Assembly (NCBI GenBank): GCA_003142575.1
Contig: PLMS01000111.1
Span: 3,637-53,658 of the forward strand
Direction: 5' to 3'
Length of the DNA: 50,022 bases
Origin: Ignavibacteriota bacterium
GTDB taxonomy: Bacteria; Bacteroidota; Ignavibacteria; UBA10030
The position numbers and the translations under genes were made by a program. Shown here in pieces: positions 9,428-20,082 of the stretch (position 1 is the first letter of the stretch; each line of letters starts with the position of its first letter). Under the pieces are notes generated by a model that saw only the letters and a list, made by a program, of their open reading frames with translations, did not search any database and was not told where the DNA came from.

Positions 9428-12145
9428 ATGAATGAGGATGTTCGTATGATAAACTCTCAGAGTTGTAGTACTATAGAGGTGAAAAAGATTGCATGGAACA
9501 TTCTTGTCGGGTTACTACTTGTCCAACTTGCTGTAACTCCATCTTCCTTTGCCCTTAACCCTCAGAAAGCTATTTCTCAGTACATGCACAGCAATTGGCA
9601 GACTGACGACGGATTACCACAAAACGCGGTACAATGTATCCTTCAAACTCGAGATGGATATCTCTGGTTTGGCACGCAAGAAGGCTTAGCAAAATTTGAC
9701 GGCATAAAATTTACTGTCTTCGACAAAGCAAATGTGCATGGGATTGATAATAATAATTTTAAATCTCTTCTTCAGACCGCAGATGGAAGCATATGGGCAG
9801 GAACGCAAGGTGGCCTTGTACATTTGGTTCATGGTACTTTCATTACATATACAAAAACAAATGGCCTTGCAAATAATAGCGTGAACGATCTCTATGAAGA
9901 TGCACAACAAAATCTTTGGATTGCTACAAATAACGGTCTCAGTGTATGGAAAAGCGGCACCTTTAAAAATTTTACTATGAAAGACGGAGCAGCCCATAAT
10001 TATATAATGAGCATAAAAGGCGGAAAAGATGAAACTATATATCTTGGTACAACTGGAGGTCTGATCAAGTATTCTCATGGAATCTTTACCAACTACAGGG
10101 CAACTGATGGCTTCGCCAATTCAGGCGCGCCCTCCCTGTATATCGATGCTGATAATGTTCTCTGGGTTGGCACAGTCACTGGACTTTGCAAATTCAAGAA
10201 TGGGAAATGGAACACATTTACTACAAGAGATGGCTTAACAAGAAATTGGATTACTAGTATTCTCAAAGACCGTGACGGTAGCCTATGGATTGGGACAGCA
10301 GGAGGAGGTATCAACCGCATGCGGGGAACTCATTTCTCCTCTTATTCTGCTAAAGATGGCTTGGATGAATATATCTATACCGTTTTGGAAGACAAAGAAG
10401 GGAATCTATGGATCGGGACTTATAGCGTCGGACTGCATTGTCTCCATGATGGGAAGTTTACAGTATTTGGTGAAAAGGAAGGACTCAGTCAAGATAATAC
10501 GCGCGCTATCTATGAAACACGCGACGGTTCTGTATGGGTTGGAACTGAAAGCCGCGGGATGACACGCTTTAAAAATGGATTATTAATAGCACATCTATCA
10601 ATACCTTATATTGCTAATAGAGGATCTCGTGCCATCTGTGAAGGTCCTGATGGTTCTTTATGGATCGGGACTTATGGTGGTGGTCTCTGCCGACTCAAGG
10701 ATGGCAAATTGACCGTCTATACCATGGAAGACGGACTCCCCAATTACGTAATATTTGGCCTCTCTATGGCAAAAGATAACACTCTCTGGGTAGGGACCTA
10801 TGGCGGCGGTCTCTCTGCTTTCAAAAATGGAAAATTCACTACCTACACGACAAACAATGGTTTGACGAATAATGAAGTACGAAATATTTTAGAGGCAAAC
10901 GATGGAAGTATCTGGATTTGTACGAACGATGGATTGAATAGGTTTAAAAATGGGAAGTTCACAAATTATACTATAGAAAATGGTCTTTCGTACAACATTG
11001 TTTATACTATCTTCGAAGATGAAAACAAGGTCATTTGGATAGGGACATATGGTGGCGGTCTGAACAGATTAAAGGATGGTCGTTTCACTGTGTTTACCAC
11101 AAAAGACGGAATGTATGACAATACCGTATTTCAGATTATTGAAGATAAGCAAAAATATTTTTGGTTGACGTGCAACCGAGGGATTTACCGTGTCAACGAG
11201 AAAGACCTGAATGATTATGCTGATGGAAAAATCCAGACAATCCACTGCACAGTTTTTGGAAGAGCCGACGGATTAAGAAACGCTAAGTGCAATGGTAGTT
11301 GCCAGCCTGCAGGAATACGGACACGAGATGGGAAATTATGGATCCCAACAATGAAGGGTGTTGCCATTGTTGATCCTTCAAAACTAGAGCAGAACAAAAT
11401 TCTTCCGCCAGTGTTTATAGAGCACGCTTTTGTCAACAACGAGGAAGTAGCTATTGATAGTTTAATACAAGTAGGACCGGGGCAAGGCGAGCTAGAGTTT
11501 CACTATACGGCGCTGAGTTATGCAGCACCCCAGCTGATAAGCTTCAAATATATGCTTGCTGGTTATGACAAAGATTGGATTGATGCCGGCACACGACGCG
11601 TGGCATCTTACACTCATATTCCTCATGGAAACTATACTTTCAAGGTCGTTGCCTGCAATAACGATGGTGTTTGGAATTGGAATGGTGCAGCCCTAAAACT
11701 GGATATTGCTGCTTTTTTCTATCAAACGAATTGGTTTCGTGGCCTTATGGTAATTGTGGCTATCCTATCGGGTCTTGGTATGCATCGACTTCGCGTGTGG
11801 CGCCTCATAGTGCGGGAAAAAATACTGAAAGTAAATGTTGAAGAAGCAATGTCGAAGATCAAAGTACTCAATGGTCTCATTCCAATTTGTGCAAGCTGCA
11901 AGAAAATACGTGATGATAAGGGGTACTGGAACCAGTTGGAAGAGTATATCAATGAACACTCGGAAGCTACATTCAGTCATGGTGTTTGTCCGGCATGTGC
12001 AGAAAAGCTGTATGGAGGCTATCTGTCAAAAATCAAAGATAAACGCGGAGCGATTTTATCTCAACATCTCCCGACAGATTTACCGAAGAAAGAGAATCCC
12101 AACTCTAACCGCCGCGGCGCAGACTCCGACAATATCCAGTCATAA
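9428..12145 (+). CDS. Reg_prop beta-propeller / Y_Y_Y / TM protein with a C-terminal CxxC...CxxC module, no kinase domain
   Basis: Same propeller and Y_Y_Y architecture as the preceding gene; C-terminus GLIPICASCKKIRDDKGYWNQLEEYINEHSEATFSHGVCPACAEKLYG. Confidence 0.88.
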   Translation: MNEDVRMINSQSCSTIEVKKIAWNILVGLLLVQLAVTPSSFALNPQKAISQYMHSNWQTDDGLPQNAVQCILQTRDGYLWFGTQEGLAKFDGIKFTVFDKANVHGIDNNNFKSLLQTADGSIWAGTQGGLVHLVHGTFITYTKTNGLANNSVNDLYEDAQQNLWIATNNGLSVWKSGTFKNFTMKDGAAHNYIMSIKGGKDETIYLGTTGGLIKYSHGIFTNYRATDGFANSGAPSLYIDADNVLWVGTVTGLCKFKNGKWNTFTTRDGLTRNWITSILKDRDGSLWIGTAGGGINRMRGTHFSSYSAKDGLDEYIYTVLEDKEGNLWIGTYSVGLHCLHDGKFTVFGEKEGLSQDNTRAIYETRDGSVWVGTESRGMTRFKNGLLIAHLSIPYIANRGSRAICEGPDGSLWIGTYGGGLCRLKDGKLTVYTMEDGLPNYVIFGLSMAKDNTLWVGTYGGGLSAFKNGKFTTYTTNNGLTNNEVRNILEANDGSIWICTNDGLNRFKNGKFTNYTIENGLSYNIVYTIFEDENKVIWIGTYGGGLNRLKDGRFTVFTTKDGMYDNTVFQIIEDKQKYFWLTCNRGIYRVNEKDLNDYADGKIQTIHCTVFGRADGLRNAKCNGSCQPAGIRTRDGKLWIPTMKGVAIVDPSKLEQNKILPPVFIEHAFVNNEEVAIDSLIQVGPGQGELEFHYTALSYAAPQLISFKYMLAGYDKDWIDAGTRRVASYTHIPHGNYTFKVVACNNDGVWNWNGAALKLDIAAFFYQTNWFRGLMVIVAILSGLGMHRLRVWRLIVREKILKVNVEEAMSKIKVLNGLIPICASCKKIRDDKGYWNQLEEYINEHSEATFSHGVCPACAEKLYGGYLSKIKDKRGAILSQHLPTDLPKKENPNSNRRGADSDNIQS

Positions 12146-12146
12146 T

Positions 12147-12490
12147 AGAGCCATTCGCAAAATAAGATCCACACAGTTGGCGATGAGCGTGATAATCATT
12201 TCATAAGTGCCCGTCGGTGAGAGTGTTTCGTATAAAAAGAAAAATACCATCAGTGCAGACAGGGCTGGAACTGCCGACACAGAACCTGTCTCAGCGGAAA
12301 GCAGAATACGATGGTTTCGTGAATACACTCCCAACAAACATCCTTTATGGGTTGTCAAAAACAAAAATAGAGAAATCATCGGCTGGGTCAGTTTTCAGTC
12401 GTTCTACTCCTTTCTAATCTTGACTCTGGCTGTGGAATATGCTATATTTTCAATGGAAAGAACGATATACATCAAAAAAGATATGAGCTA
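12147..12490 (+). pseudogene. Decayed GNAT (phosphinothricin-type) acetyltransferase
   Basis: TADTEPVSAESRIRWFREYTPNKHPLWVVKNKNREIIGWVSFQSFY resembles this GNAT subfamily. The C-terminal acetyl-CoA-binding part is absent, and an IRK-like N-terminus sits in another frame upstream. Confidence 0.55.
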
Positions 12491-12578
12491 ATAGCTCAAT
12501 TGTTCAAAAGGAGGTGTATAGGTCTTCAGTATATTTGCAGAAACCATCGGTACAAGCACAAAATTAAGCCGAAAAGTA

Positions 12579-13067
12579 TTGGTGCTCAATCATAATTATG
12601 AGCCATTAAGCATCTGTAATGTCAAGAAAGCTGTCATCCTCTTGTATTTAGGAAAAGCTGAATTGATTGCGGCGTGCGATGGGAGAAAATTGCATTCTGT
12701 CTATTTGACAATGCCCTATCCAAGTATAGTTCGCCTCTGTGTTTTTGTCCGCGTCCCTTATAAGAAGATTGTCCTCTCACGTAAGAATATTTTGCGCCGC
12801 GATGGACATAGTTGTCAATATTGCGGGAGAACTGACACCATGCTCACCGTGGATCATATCATCCCAAGAGCAAAGGGTGGTCCAGATTCGTGGGAAAATC
12901 TGGTAGCAGCGTGTGTCTCTTGTAACAACAAAAAAGGAGACAGAACTTTGCATGAAGCAGAGATGACTCTTCTCCGCAGACCGATTCGTCCAAACCACGT
13001 AATGTTTATCCGTCATTTCGTCGGCACTGTGGATGACCATTGGAAGCCGTATTTGTTTATGAATTGA
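12579..13067 (+). CDS. HNH endonuclease
   Basis: LNHNYEPLSICNVKKAVILL...CQYCGRTDTMLTVDHIIPRAKGGPDSWENLVAACVSCNNKKGDRT (HNH with CxxC pairs). TTG start assumed; RBS AAGGAGG lies upstream. Confidence 0.88.
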   Translation: MVLNHNYEPLSICNVKKAVILLYLGKAELIAACDGRKLHSVYLTMPYPSIVRLCVFVRVPYKKIVLSRKNILRRDGHSCQYCGRTDTMLTVDHIIPRAKGGPDSWENLVAACVSCNNKKGDRTLHEAEMTLLRRPIRPNHVMFIRHFVGTVDDHWKPYLFMN

Positions 13068-13167
13068 AATGAGTATTCAGTAATCAGTATCCAGTTGGCA
13101 GTTCGTATATTCTGAAAACTATAAACTGATTCCTATAAACTGTTTTACAAAGGAGTCTATTGTTCTT

Positions 13168-14151
13168 TTGAGTCAGAAGAAAAAAATTATCCTGAGCGGA
13201 ATGCGCCCTACAGGCAAACTGCATCTTGGCCACCTTACAGGCGCTCTCGAAAATTGGGTTGCAATGCAGGGTGAATACCAAAATTATCATCTCATCGCCG
13301 ATTATCATGCGCTGACAACAAATCCAGATACTTCTGATATATACAATAATTCCATCGATATGCTCATCGATTGGCTTGCCGCCGGACTTGAACCTGAGCA
13401 AAGTCCGATGTTCAGACAATCACAGATCAAAGAACATGCTGAATTACATTTGCTTTTCTCAATGCTCATCACAACGGCACGTCTTGAAAGAAACCCGACT
13501 CTCAAGGAACAAATTCGCGATCTCGAGATGGACAGCGTAGTCTATGGACATCTTGGGTATCCGGTGTTGCAAGCTGCGGATATTTTGCTCTACAAAGGCG
13601 ATATTGTTCCTGTAGGTGAAGACCAATTACCGCATATCGAAATTACACGCGAGATTGCAAGGCGTTTCAATGCCCAATACGCACCAGTATTTCCAGAACC
13701 AGAGGGGAAGATCACAAAGTTTGCACGTTTACCCGGGCTCGATGGTAAACGAATGAGCAAATCAATTGGCAATACAATATTGCTGTCAGATGTACCGGAA
13801 GCAATCACAAAGAAATTGAAAACCGCAGTCACGGATCCGCAGAAAATACGAAAAGGCGATCCGGGACATCCGGATGTGTGCTTGGTGTTTGCGTACCACA
13901 ATAAATTTAATCCGATAGAAGTGCCGGAGATTCGCGCCAATTGTGAAAGTGGAAAACTCGGATGCGTGGATTGCAAGATGAACTGTGCAAAAAAAATTAT
14001 CGACACGCTTGCACCAAACCGTGAAAAGCGCGCCTATTATGAATCGCATATGGATACAGTAAAAAATATTCTTGCAGACGGTGAACAGCGAGCCAAAGCA
14101 ATCGCGAAACAGACAATGGCTGAAGTTCATGAAGCAATGAAGCTCGGGTAA
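13168..14151 (+). CDS. trpS: Tryptophanyl-tRNA synthetase
   Basis: SGMRPTGKLHLGHLTGAL (HIGH-like), GEDQLPHIEITREIARRFN, KRMSKSIGN (KMSKS); TTG start with AAAGGAG RBS. Confidence 0.95.
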   Translation: MSQKKKIILSGMRPTGKLHLGHLTGALENWVAMQGEYQNYHLIADYHALTTNPDTSDIYNNSIDMLIDWLAAGLEPEQSPMFRQSQIKEHAELHLLFSMLITTARLERNPTLKEQIRDLEMDSVVYGHLGYPVLQAADILLYKGDIVPVGEDQLPHIEITREIARRFNAQYAPVFPEPEGKITKFARLPGLDGKRMSKSIGNTILLSDVPEAITKKLKTAVTDPQKIRKGDPGHPDVCLVFAYHNKFNPIEVPEIRANCESGKLGCVDCKMNCAKKIIDTLAPNREKRAYYESHMDTVKNILADGEQRAKAIAKQTMAEVHEAMKLG

Positions 14152-14153
14152 CT

Positions 14154-14870
14154 ATGTATACGATTAAACTCCTTGACTTTGAAGGTCCGCTGGATCTTTT
14201 GCTTTTCTTCATCAAGCGGGATGAATTGGATATCTACGACATTCCGATTGCTCGAATCACGAAGGAATTTTTGGAATATCTCCATTACATGCAGCAGCTC
14301 GATTTAGAAATTGCAGGTGAATTTTTAGTCATGGCGGCTGAACTGATGCAAATTAAGGTCAGATTACTTCTTCCACCGGAACCGGGCGAAGAAGAAGAAA
14401 CAGACCCCCGCGCTTTTTTGGTACAACGGTTGGTGGAATACAAGCGCTTCAAAGAAATGTCTTTGGAGATGAAGAGGCGTGAAGATGAACAAATGAAAGT
14501 ATGTTACCGCGGGTATCATTCTGCCGATGAACATGTGGTAGAAGAAGAGACCGGCGAAGATTTGATTCGTGATGTGACATTCTTCGATCTCCTCGCATCA
14601 TTTAAATTTGCGATGGACCGGATGCCAAAGAAGTTTATTCACGAAATTGAGAAAATTAATGTCACTGTAGAAGAACAGATTATTTATATTGAAGATTTCT
14701 TCTCACGGCGGTCAGAGGCAACATTCTATGAAATGGTGAAAGATTTTGCAGATAGAATTCGCATTATCGTAACATTTCTTGCCTTGCTTGAAGTCATTCG
14801 CTCAAAAAAACTCATTATCCGCCAGTTGCAGCCGTTTGGTGAACTTTCGATCATGAGAAATGTAAGTTGA
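14154..14870 (+). CDS. scpA: Segregation and condensation protein A
   Basis: LLDFEGPLDLLLFFIKRDELDIYDIPIARITKEFLEYL; overlaps scpB. Confidence 0.93.
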   Translation: MYTIKLLDFEGPLDLLLFFIKRDELDIYDIPIARITKEFLEYLHYMQQLDLEIAGEFLVMAAELMQIKVRLLLPPEPGEEEETDPRAFLVQRLVEYKRFKEMSLEMKRREDEQMKVCYRGYHSADEHVVEEETGEDLIRDVTFFDLLASFKFAMDRMPKKFIHEIEKINVTVEEQIIYIEDFFSRRSEATFYEMVKDFADRIRIIVTFLALLEVIRSKKLIIRQLQPFGELSIMRNVS

Positions 14871-16066
14871 TGCAAGAACAAACAACGATAGAAAAAGCAG
14901 AACTGAAAATTCCGACAACGCTGAAGGCGTTGGTGGAAGCGCTCATCTTTGCAGCACAGGAACCACTTTCGATCAACCAGATTCGTGCGATCTATCAAGG
15001 TGATGATGCGCGAAATAATGGATCAAAGCAAATTGAACCGGAGACCATTAGGCAAAGTGTAACAGATCTGAACTTAGAGTACGAAAAAAGCGATCGGCCG
15101 TATCGCATTGTGCAAATTGCAGGCGGATATCAATTCGCAACATTATCTGACTATGCAGAATGGCTTGGGAAACTCTATAAGGAACAGGGACGGCGAAAGC
15201 TTTCACAATCCGGTGTGGAAACACTTGCAATTGTAGCTTACAAACAGCCTGTCACGAAGGCGGAGATAGAGAAAATCCGCGGCGTGAATTGCGATTATGT
15301 GCTCAAGACTTTGTTAGAGAAAGAATTGCTTACCGTAACAGGACGTGCGGAAAGTGTCGGGCGTCCGCTTCTCTATGGCACAACGAAGGAATTCCTAAAA
15401 CACTTTGGATTGAACGATATCACCGATCTCCCGCGTCCGAGAGAGATTGAAGAAATTCTTGGTGAAAGCCAGTTCGAGACAGAGCGCAGAATGTTGGAAG
15501 CTCAAGAAGGCGCCGAGCTCATGAAGAAGGAGCAGGAAGACTTCAAGTCGCGCTTACCGCATATTCCAAAGAAGAAATCAGGCCTTGAAGAGAAAGATGT
15601 TGAAATCATTCAGAGCAAAAAGACACGCGATATCAGAATTGTGCCGGTTGTGGATCGTAAGCTTTTAGAAGAAGCAGGGCAGGAGACGATCATATTCAAT
15701 TCGGAAGATGTGCCGCCGGTAGAACAATTACTTCCTCCGTCTGTTCACGAGGAAGAGCCCAAAGGGGAATTGCCGTTCATTTCGTCCAAGGAAAACATTC
15801 AGGAAGAAGTTGATGTACAAGAAAATTCTATTCAAGTGCCGGACGAATTGGTGGTTAAGCCGATTGCCGAAATCTCTCAGAGTGAAATGGAAGTAGATGC
15901 TATACCGGAACAGGCAATCGAAGTAGATAGAATAAAAGTCAAGACCGAGAATGCGGTTGGACTCGCAGAAGTAAACGCAGCAGCGGAAGAAAATATTCAA
16001 CAACCAAAACGTTGGAAGGTATGGAAAGAAAAAATCCAGGGCTTCATAAAGAAACTGTTCGTCTGA
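14867..16066 (+). CDS. scpB: Segregation and condensation protein B with a long acidic C-terminal extension
   Basis: LKALVEALIFAAQEPLS..., LSQSGVETLAIVAYKQPVTKAEIEKIRGVNCDYVLKTLLEKELLTVTGRAESVGRPLLYGTTKEFLKHFGL. Confidence 0.92.
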   Translation: MMQEQTTIEKAELKIPTTLKALVEALIFAAQEPLSINQIRAIYQGDDARNNGSKQIEPETIRQSVTDLNLEYEKSDRPYRIVQIAGGYQFATLSDYAEWLGKLYKEQGRRKLSQSGVETLAIVAYKQPVTKAEIEKIRGVNCDYVLKTLLEKELLTVTGRAESVGRPLLYGTTKEFLKHFGLNDITDLPRPREIEEILGESQFETERRMLEAQEGAELMKKEQEDFKSRLPHIPKKKSGLEEKDVEIIQSKKTRDIRIVPVVDRKLLEEAGQETIIFNSEDVPPVEQLLPPSVHEEEPKGELPFISSKENIQEEVDVQENSIQVPDELVVKPIAEISQSEMEVDAIPEQAIEVDRIKVKTENAVGLAEVNAAAEENIQQPKRWKVWKEKIQGFIKKLFV

Positions 16067-16800
16067 ACCGTTACCTCGCCATGGCAGGTGTTGGTTCCAG
16101 AAGAAAGAATGATGATTTGATTCTTTCCGGTGCAGTAAAAGTGAACGGGCGCGTTGTGCAAAAATTGGGCGTTCAAGTGCATGTTGGTAAAGACAAGATT
16201 TCAATGAACGGAGAGTTGGTGAATCTCGAAGAGAAGCTTGTCTATATTCTTCTGAACAAACCGAAAGATACCATCACAACGATGAGCGATGAAAAAGGTC
16301 GTACGACTGTCATGAAATATGTTCGCGTGAAGGAGCGTATTTTTCCGATCGGCCGATTAGATAGGAATACGACAGGTGTATTACTTTTCACGAATGACGG
16401 GGATCTGGCAAATGCATTGATCCATCCGAAGTTTGAAATTGAAAAAATGTACCGTGTAACGCTCGATCGTCAAGTGACCGATGAGGATTTGAAAAAGCTT
16501 CGGAAAGGTGTTCGTCTTGAAGATGGTCCGGCAAAGGCAAGTATTGCAGAAATGATTGAGGGCTCCAAACGAAAGAAAGTGCTGCTCACGCTTCGGGAAG
16601 GGCGAAATCGTGAAGTGCGGAGAATGTTCGAGGTCATCGGGCACGATGTACGTCAGCTTGACCGCGTTTCTTTTGCAGGGCTCACACCGCTTGGGCTTCC
16701 GCGCGGAAGTTCGAGATATTTAACCCGAAGCGAGGTCAACAACCTCAAAAAACTCACCGGTGCAATAAGCAGAAAAGAGATCGATGAGATTTCCTCGTAG
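16012..16800 (+). CDS. rluB: RluB/RsuA-family pseudouridine synthase
   Basis: S4 domain VRLNRYLAMAGVGSRRKNDDLI, catalytic PIGRLDRNTTGVLLFTNDGDLAN, EGRNREVRRMFE. Confidence 0.9.
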   Translation: MEGMERKNPGLHKETVRLNRYLAMAGVGSRRKNDDLILSGAVKVNGRVVQKLGVQVHVGKDKISMNGELVNLEEKLVYILLNKPKDTITTMSDEKGRTTVMKYVRVKERIFPIGRLDRNTTGVLLFTNDGDLANALIHPKFEIEKMYRVTLDRQVTDEDLKKLRKGVRLEDGPAKASIAEMIEGSKRKKVLLTLREGRNREVRRMFEVIGHDVRQLDRVSFAGLTPLGLPRGSSRYLTRSEVNNLKKLTGAISRKEIDEISS

Positions 16801-18301
16801 CAGTGGTATTCTACTCCATCCTACATCTTTACCCGGACAATTTGGCTCAGGGGACCTTGGTGCACCAGCTTACCATTTTGTTGATTGGTTAGTTGCAGCA
16901 GGTCAATCTCTCTGGCAAATGCTCCCACTTGGCCCGGCAGGTTTGGCAAACTCTCCGTATATGTCACATTCCGCTTTTGCAGGAAGCCCGTTACTTATTG
17001 ATCTGCAGGAACTTGTTTCTCATGGCTGGCTGACTCAAGAAGACCTTTGTATCACTCAAGGTCTTTCAGCTTATCGAGTTGATTATTCAGAAGTTACAGC
17101 CTTCAGAATGAGGATAATTGCGAAGGCATCAGAGCAATTTTTTAAACACGGAACTTCAGAAGATTTAAAACAGTATACTCTGTATTGTGCGGCTGAAAAG
17201 TCATGGCTGGAGGATTATGCACTCTTTCAAGCGCTCAATCATAAGTATGGCGAGCAGGAATGGTCTTCCTGGAATACCGATCTGGCGCATCGAGAGCCAA
17301 ATGCACTCAAGAAAGCCTCTGAAGAATTGCACGATAGCGTTGCTTTCCACAAGTTCACACAGTGGTGTTTCGCTCGACAATGGAGTTTATTAAAGAAATA
17401 TGCAAATGATAGAAATGTAATACTTGTTGGAGACATTCCCATTTTTGTCGCTTATCATAGTGCAGATGTTTGGGCACATCCTAAGGAATTTCATTTGGAT
17501 AAAGATGGAATGCCTACGGTTGTTGCCGGAGTTCCTCCGGATTACTTTAGCAAAACAGGGCAACGATGGGGAAATCCACTGTATCGATGGGATGTTATAA
17601 AGGAAACCAAATATCGATGGTGGATCGAACGTTTCAGAAAGACCTTTGCGTTGTTTGATGTTGTTCGCATCGACCATTTTCGGGGTTTTGAATCATATTG
17701 GGAGATTCCCGAAGAAGAAGAGACTGCAGTAAAAGGTAGATGGGTGAAAGGGCCGGGTGAGGAATTCTTTAAGAATGTTCAACGAAAACTAGGTACATTG
17801 CCTATCATTGCTGAGGATCTAGGAATTATTACAATGGAAGTGCATGCGCTGCGTGAGAAATTGGAATTTCCAGGTATGAAAGTACTCCAATTTGCATTCA
17901 ACAGCGGACCCGAGAATGCTTATCTTCCTCATCGCTACGAACCAAATTGTGTTGTTTACACCGGTACACATGACAATGATACGACACGCGGGTGGTATGA
18001 AAAATCATCGAATCATGAACGCGATTTTGTCCGGAGATATTGTAAAACGGATGGGAAAGAAATTCAATGGGATTTTATAAAGCTTGCTTTGGAATCAGTG
18101 GCAGAAATAGCAATTATTCCGTATCAAGATGTCATTGGACTTGGCAGTGAAGGGCGAATGAATATCCCAGGCACAATCGAAGGGAATTGGGAATGGCGTT
18201 TCACTTGGGATCAAGTCGGAACTGATTCGGCGAATCGACTCTATGAGCTCACTGCACTCTACGGCAGGTGTAATCCTGATAGACTTAACCTTTTATCGTA
18301 A
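16784..18301 (+). CDS. malQ: 4-alpha-glucanotransferase (GH77)
   Basis: [78 protein letters not shown]. Confidence 0.95.
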   Translation: MRFPRSSGILLHPTSLPGQFGSGDLGAPAYHFVDWLVAAGQSLWQMLPLGPAGLANSPYMSHSAFAGSPLLIDLQELVSHGWLTQEDLCITQGLSAYRVDYSEVTAFRMRIIAKASEQFFKHGTSEDLKQYTLYCAAEKSWLEDYALFQALNHKYGEQEWSSWNTDLAHREPNALKKASEELHDSVAFHKFTQWCFARQWSLLKKYANDRNVILVGDIPIFVAYHSADVWAHPKEFHLDKDGMPTVVAGVPPDYFSKTGQRWGNPLYRWDVIKETKYRWWIERFRKTFALFDVVRIDHFRGFESYWEIPEEEETAVKGRWVKGPGEEFFKNVQRKLGTLPIIAEDLGIITMEVHALREKLEFPGMKVLQFAFNSGPENAYLPHRYEPNCVVYTGTHDNDTTRGWYEKSSNHERDFVRRYCKTDGKEIQWDFIKLALESVAEIAIIPYQDVIGLGSEGRMNIPGTIEGNWEWRFTWDQVGTDSANRLYELTALYGRCNPDRLNLLS

Positions 18302-18348
18302 CAAAAATTTTACAAGACTCTTCAATTAATCTGAAATTTGGAAGAATA

Positions 18349-19884
18349 ATGACTGACGGAAAGAAAACTCAATCGACTGAACACGAACCTGAAGACTTGA
18401 ATGTGCTGATGCTTCGTCGTCGGGAGGAATTAGACCAATTGACTCAGCTCGGCATCAATCCATACCCATATGAATTTGCCAGAGATGCGTTCTCTGTTCA
18501 AATTATCGAACAATTTCGTGATGATGCTCCCCAGCGCACGGTAGCAATAGCAGGGCGGATTATGTCCATCCGCAGGATGGGGAAAGCATCATTCTGCCAC
18601 ATTCAAGATTCGCAGGGGAGAATACAGGCGTATTTGAAACGAGACGATCTTGGCACAGTGTACGATGCTTTAAAGTTGATGGATATCGGTGACATCGTTG
18701 GTGTCAAGGGATTTGTTTTTCGAACGAAGATGGGAGAAGTATCGATTCATGCATCGGAACTTATCCTTTTATCAAAATCTCTTCGGCCTTTGCCTATCGC
18801 TAAAGAAAAAATTGATGAACAAGGGAATAAAACTGTCTATGACCCGTTTTCGGACAAGGAGTTACGTTACCGCCAACGGTATCTCGATCTTGCAGTCAAT
18901 CAGAATGTACGGCACGTGTTTGTAAAACGAGCAAAGATCATCAGTACTCTTCGCAGGTTTTTAGATGAGCGCGGGTATCTTGAAGTAGAAACGCCTGTCT
19001 TACAGCCGATCTACGGAGGCGCATCTGCTCGGCCATTTGTTACTCATCATAACGCACTCGATGTCAAGCTTTATATGCGTATTGCAGATGAGTTATATCT
19101 TAAACGCCTCATTGTCGGCGGCTATGATGGTGTGTATGAAATTTCCAAAGATTTTCGCAATGAAGGCATGGATCGGACGCACAATCCGGAGTTTACGATG
19201 ATGGAACTCTACGTTGCCTACAAAGATTATCGCTGGATGATGAATTTGGTGGAAGAACTTGTTTCAACGGCAGCAATGGCGATCAACGGAACGACGATTG
19301 CGAAAGTAGGAAATCATGAAATTGATTTCACGCCGCCTTGGAAAAGAATAACGATGTTTGATGCTGTCAAGGAAAAGACCGGCAAAGATCTCAGGGGCAA
19401 AGCGGAAGATGAGTTGCGAAAGATCGCGAAAGAATTGCACATCGAAGTGGATCCGAAAATAGGTGCAGGCGGGATCATTGATGAAATCTTCGGTGAAGAA
19501 GTGGAGCCGCATTTAATCCAACCGACATTTATCACGGACTATCCGCTTGAGATGTCACCGCTGGCAAAGAAGCACCGCATGGAGCCGGGATTAGTTGAGC
19601 GCTTCGAGGCAATTGTGAACGGGAAGGAATTATGCAATGCGTTTTCTGAATTGAACGATCCGCTTGATCAGCGATCAAGATTTGAAGAGCAGATGAAACT
19701 CCTTGATCGTGGTGATGAAGAAGCGCAAGTGCTTGATGAAGATTTCCTTCGCGCTCTTGAATATGGCATGCCGCCGACAACGGGCTTGGGTATCGGTATC
19801 GATCGGCTTACTATGTTGTTGACGAATCAAGATTCGATCAGGGATGTTATCTTCTTCCCGCAAATGAAATCCGAAGAGCGTTAA
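18349..19884 (+). CDS. lysS: Lysyl-tRNA synthetase, class II
   Basis: [71 protein letters not shown]. Confidence 0.96.
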   Translation: MTDGKKTQSTEHEPEDLNVLMLRRREELDQLTQLGINPYPYEFARDAFSVQIIEQFRDDAPQRTVAIAGRIMSIRRMGKASFCHIQDSQGRIQAYLKRDDLGTVYDALKLMDIGDIVGVKGFVFRTKMGEVSIHASELILLSKSLRPLPIAKEKIDEQGNKTVYDPFSDKELRYRQRYLDLAVNQNVRHVFVKRAKIISTLRRFLDERGYLEVETPVLQPIYGGASARPFVTHHNALDVKLYMRIADELYLKRLIVGGYDGVYEISKDFRNEGMDRTHNPEFTMMELYVAYKDYRWMMNLVEELVSTAAMAINGTTIAKVGNHEIDFTPPWKRITMFDAVKEKTGKDLRGKAEDELRKIAKELHIEVDPKIGAGGIIDEIFGEEVEPHLIQPTFITDYPLEMSPLAKKHRMEPGLVERFEAIVNGKELCNAFSELNDPLDQRSRFEEQMKLLDRGDEEAQVLDEDFLRALEYGMPPTTGLGIGIDRLTMLLTNQDSIRDVIFFPQMKSEER

Positions 19885-19972
19885 GAAAAGATGAGCTGTA
19901 AAAGTGACTTGAATAATACAGCAACTCTCACAATGAATATCCGTATTTAAAAAAGGCTGTGATGGTTGTTGT

Positions 19973-20002
19973 TTGATTTTCCATCGATTTCACGTACCTT
20001 GT
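19973..20002 (+). promoter_or_regulatory. Candidate FCB-type promoter for the S41 protease gene
   Basis: TTG, 19-nt spacer, TACCTTGT (TAnnTTTG-like). It lies inside the extended ORF but upstream of the preferred ATG at 20083. Confidence 0.35.
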
Positions 20003-20082
20003 TCTACAAAGTGATAGAAAGTATAGTTTTGAATCAATGGAACTATATTGAAAATGAATTGATAATTCTAAAGGAAAAAGTG

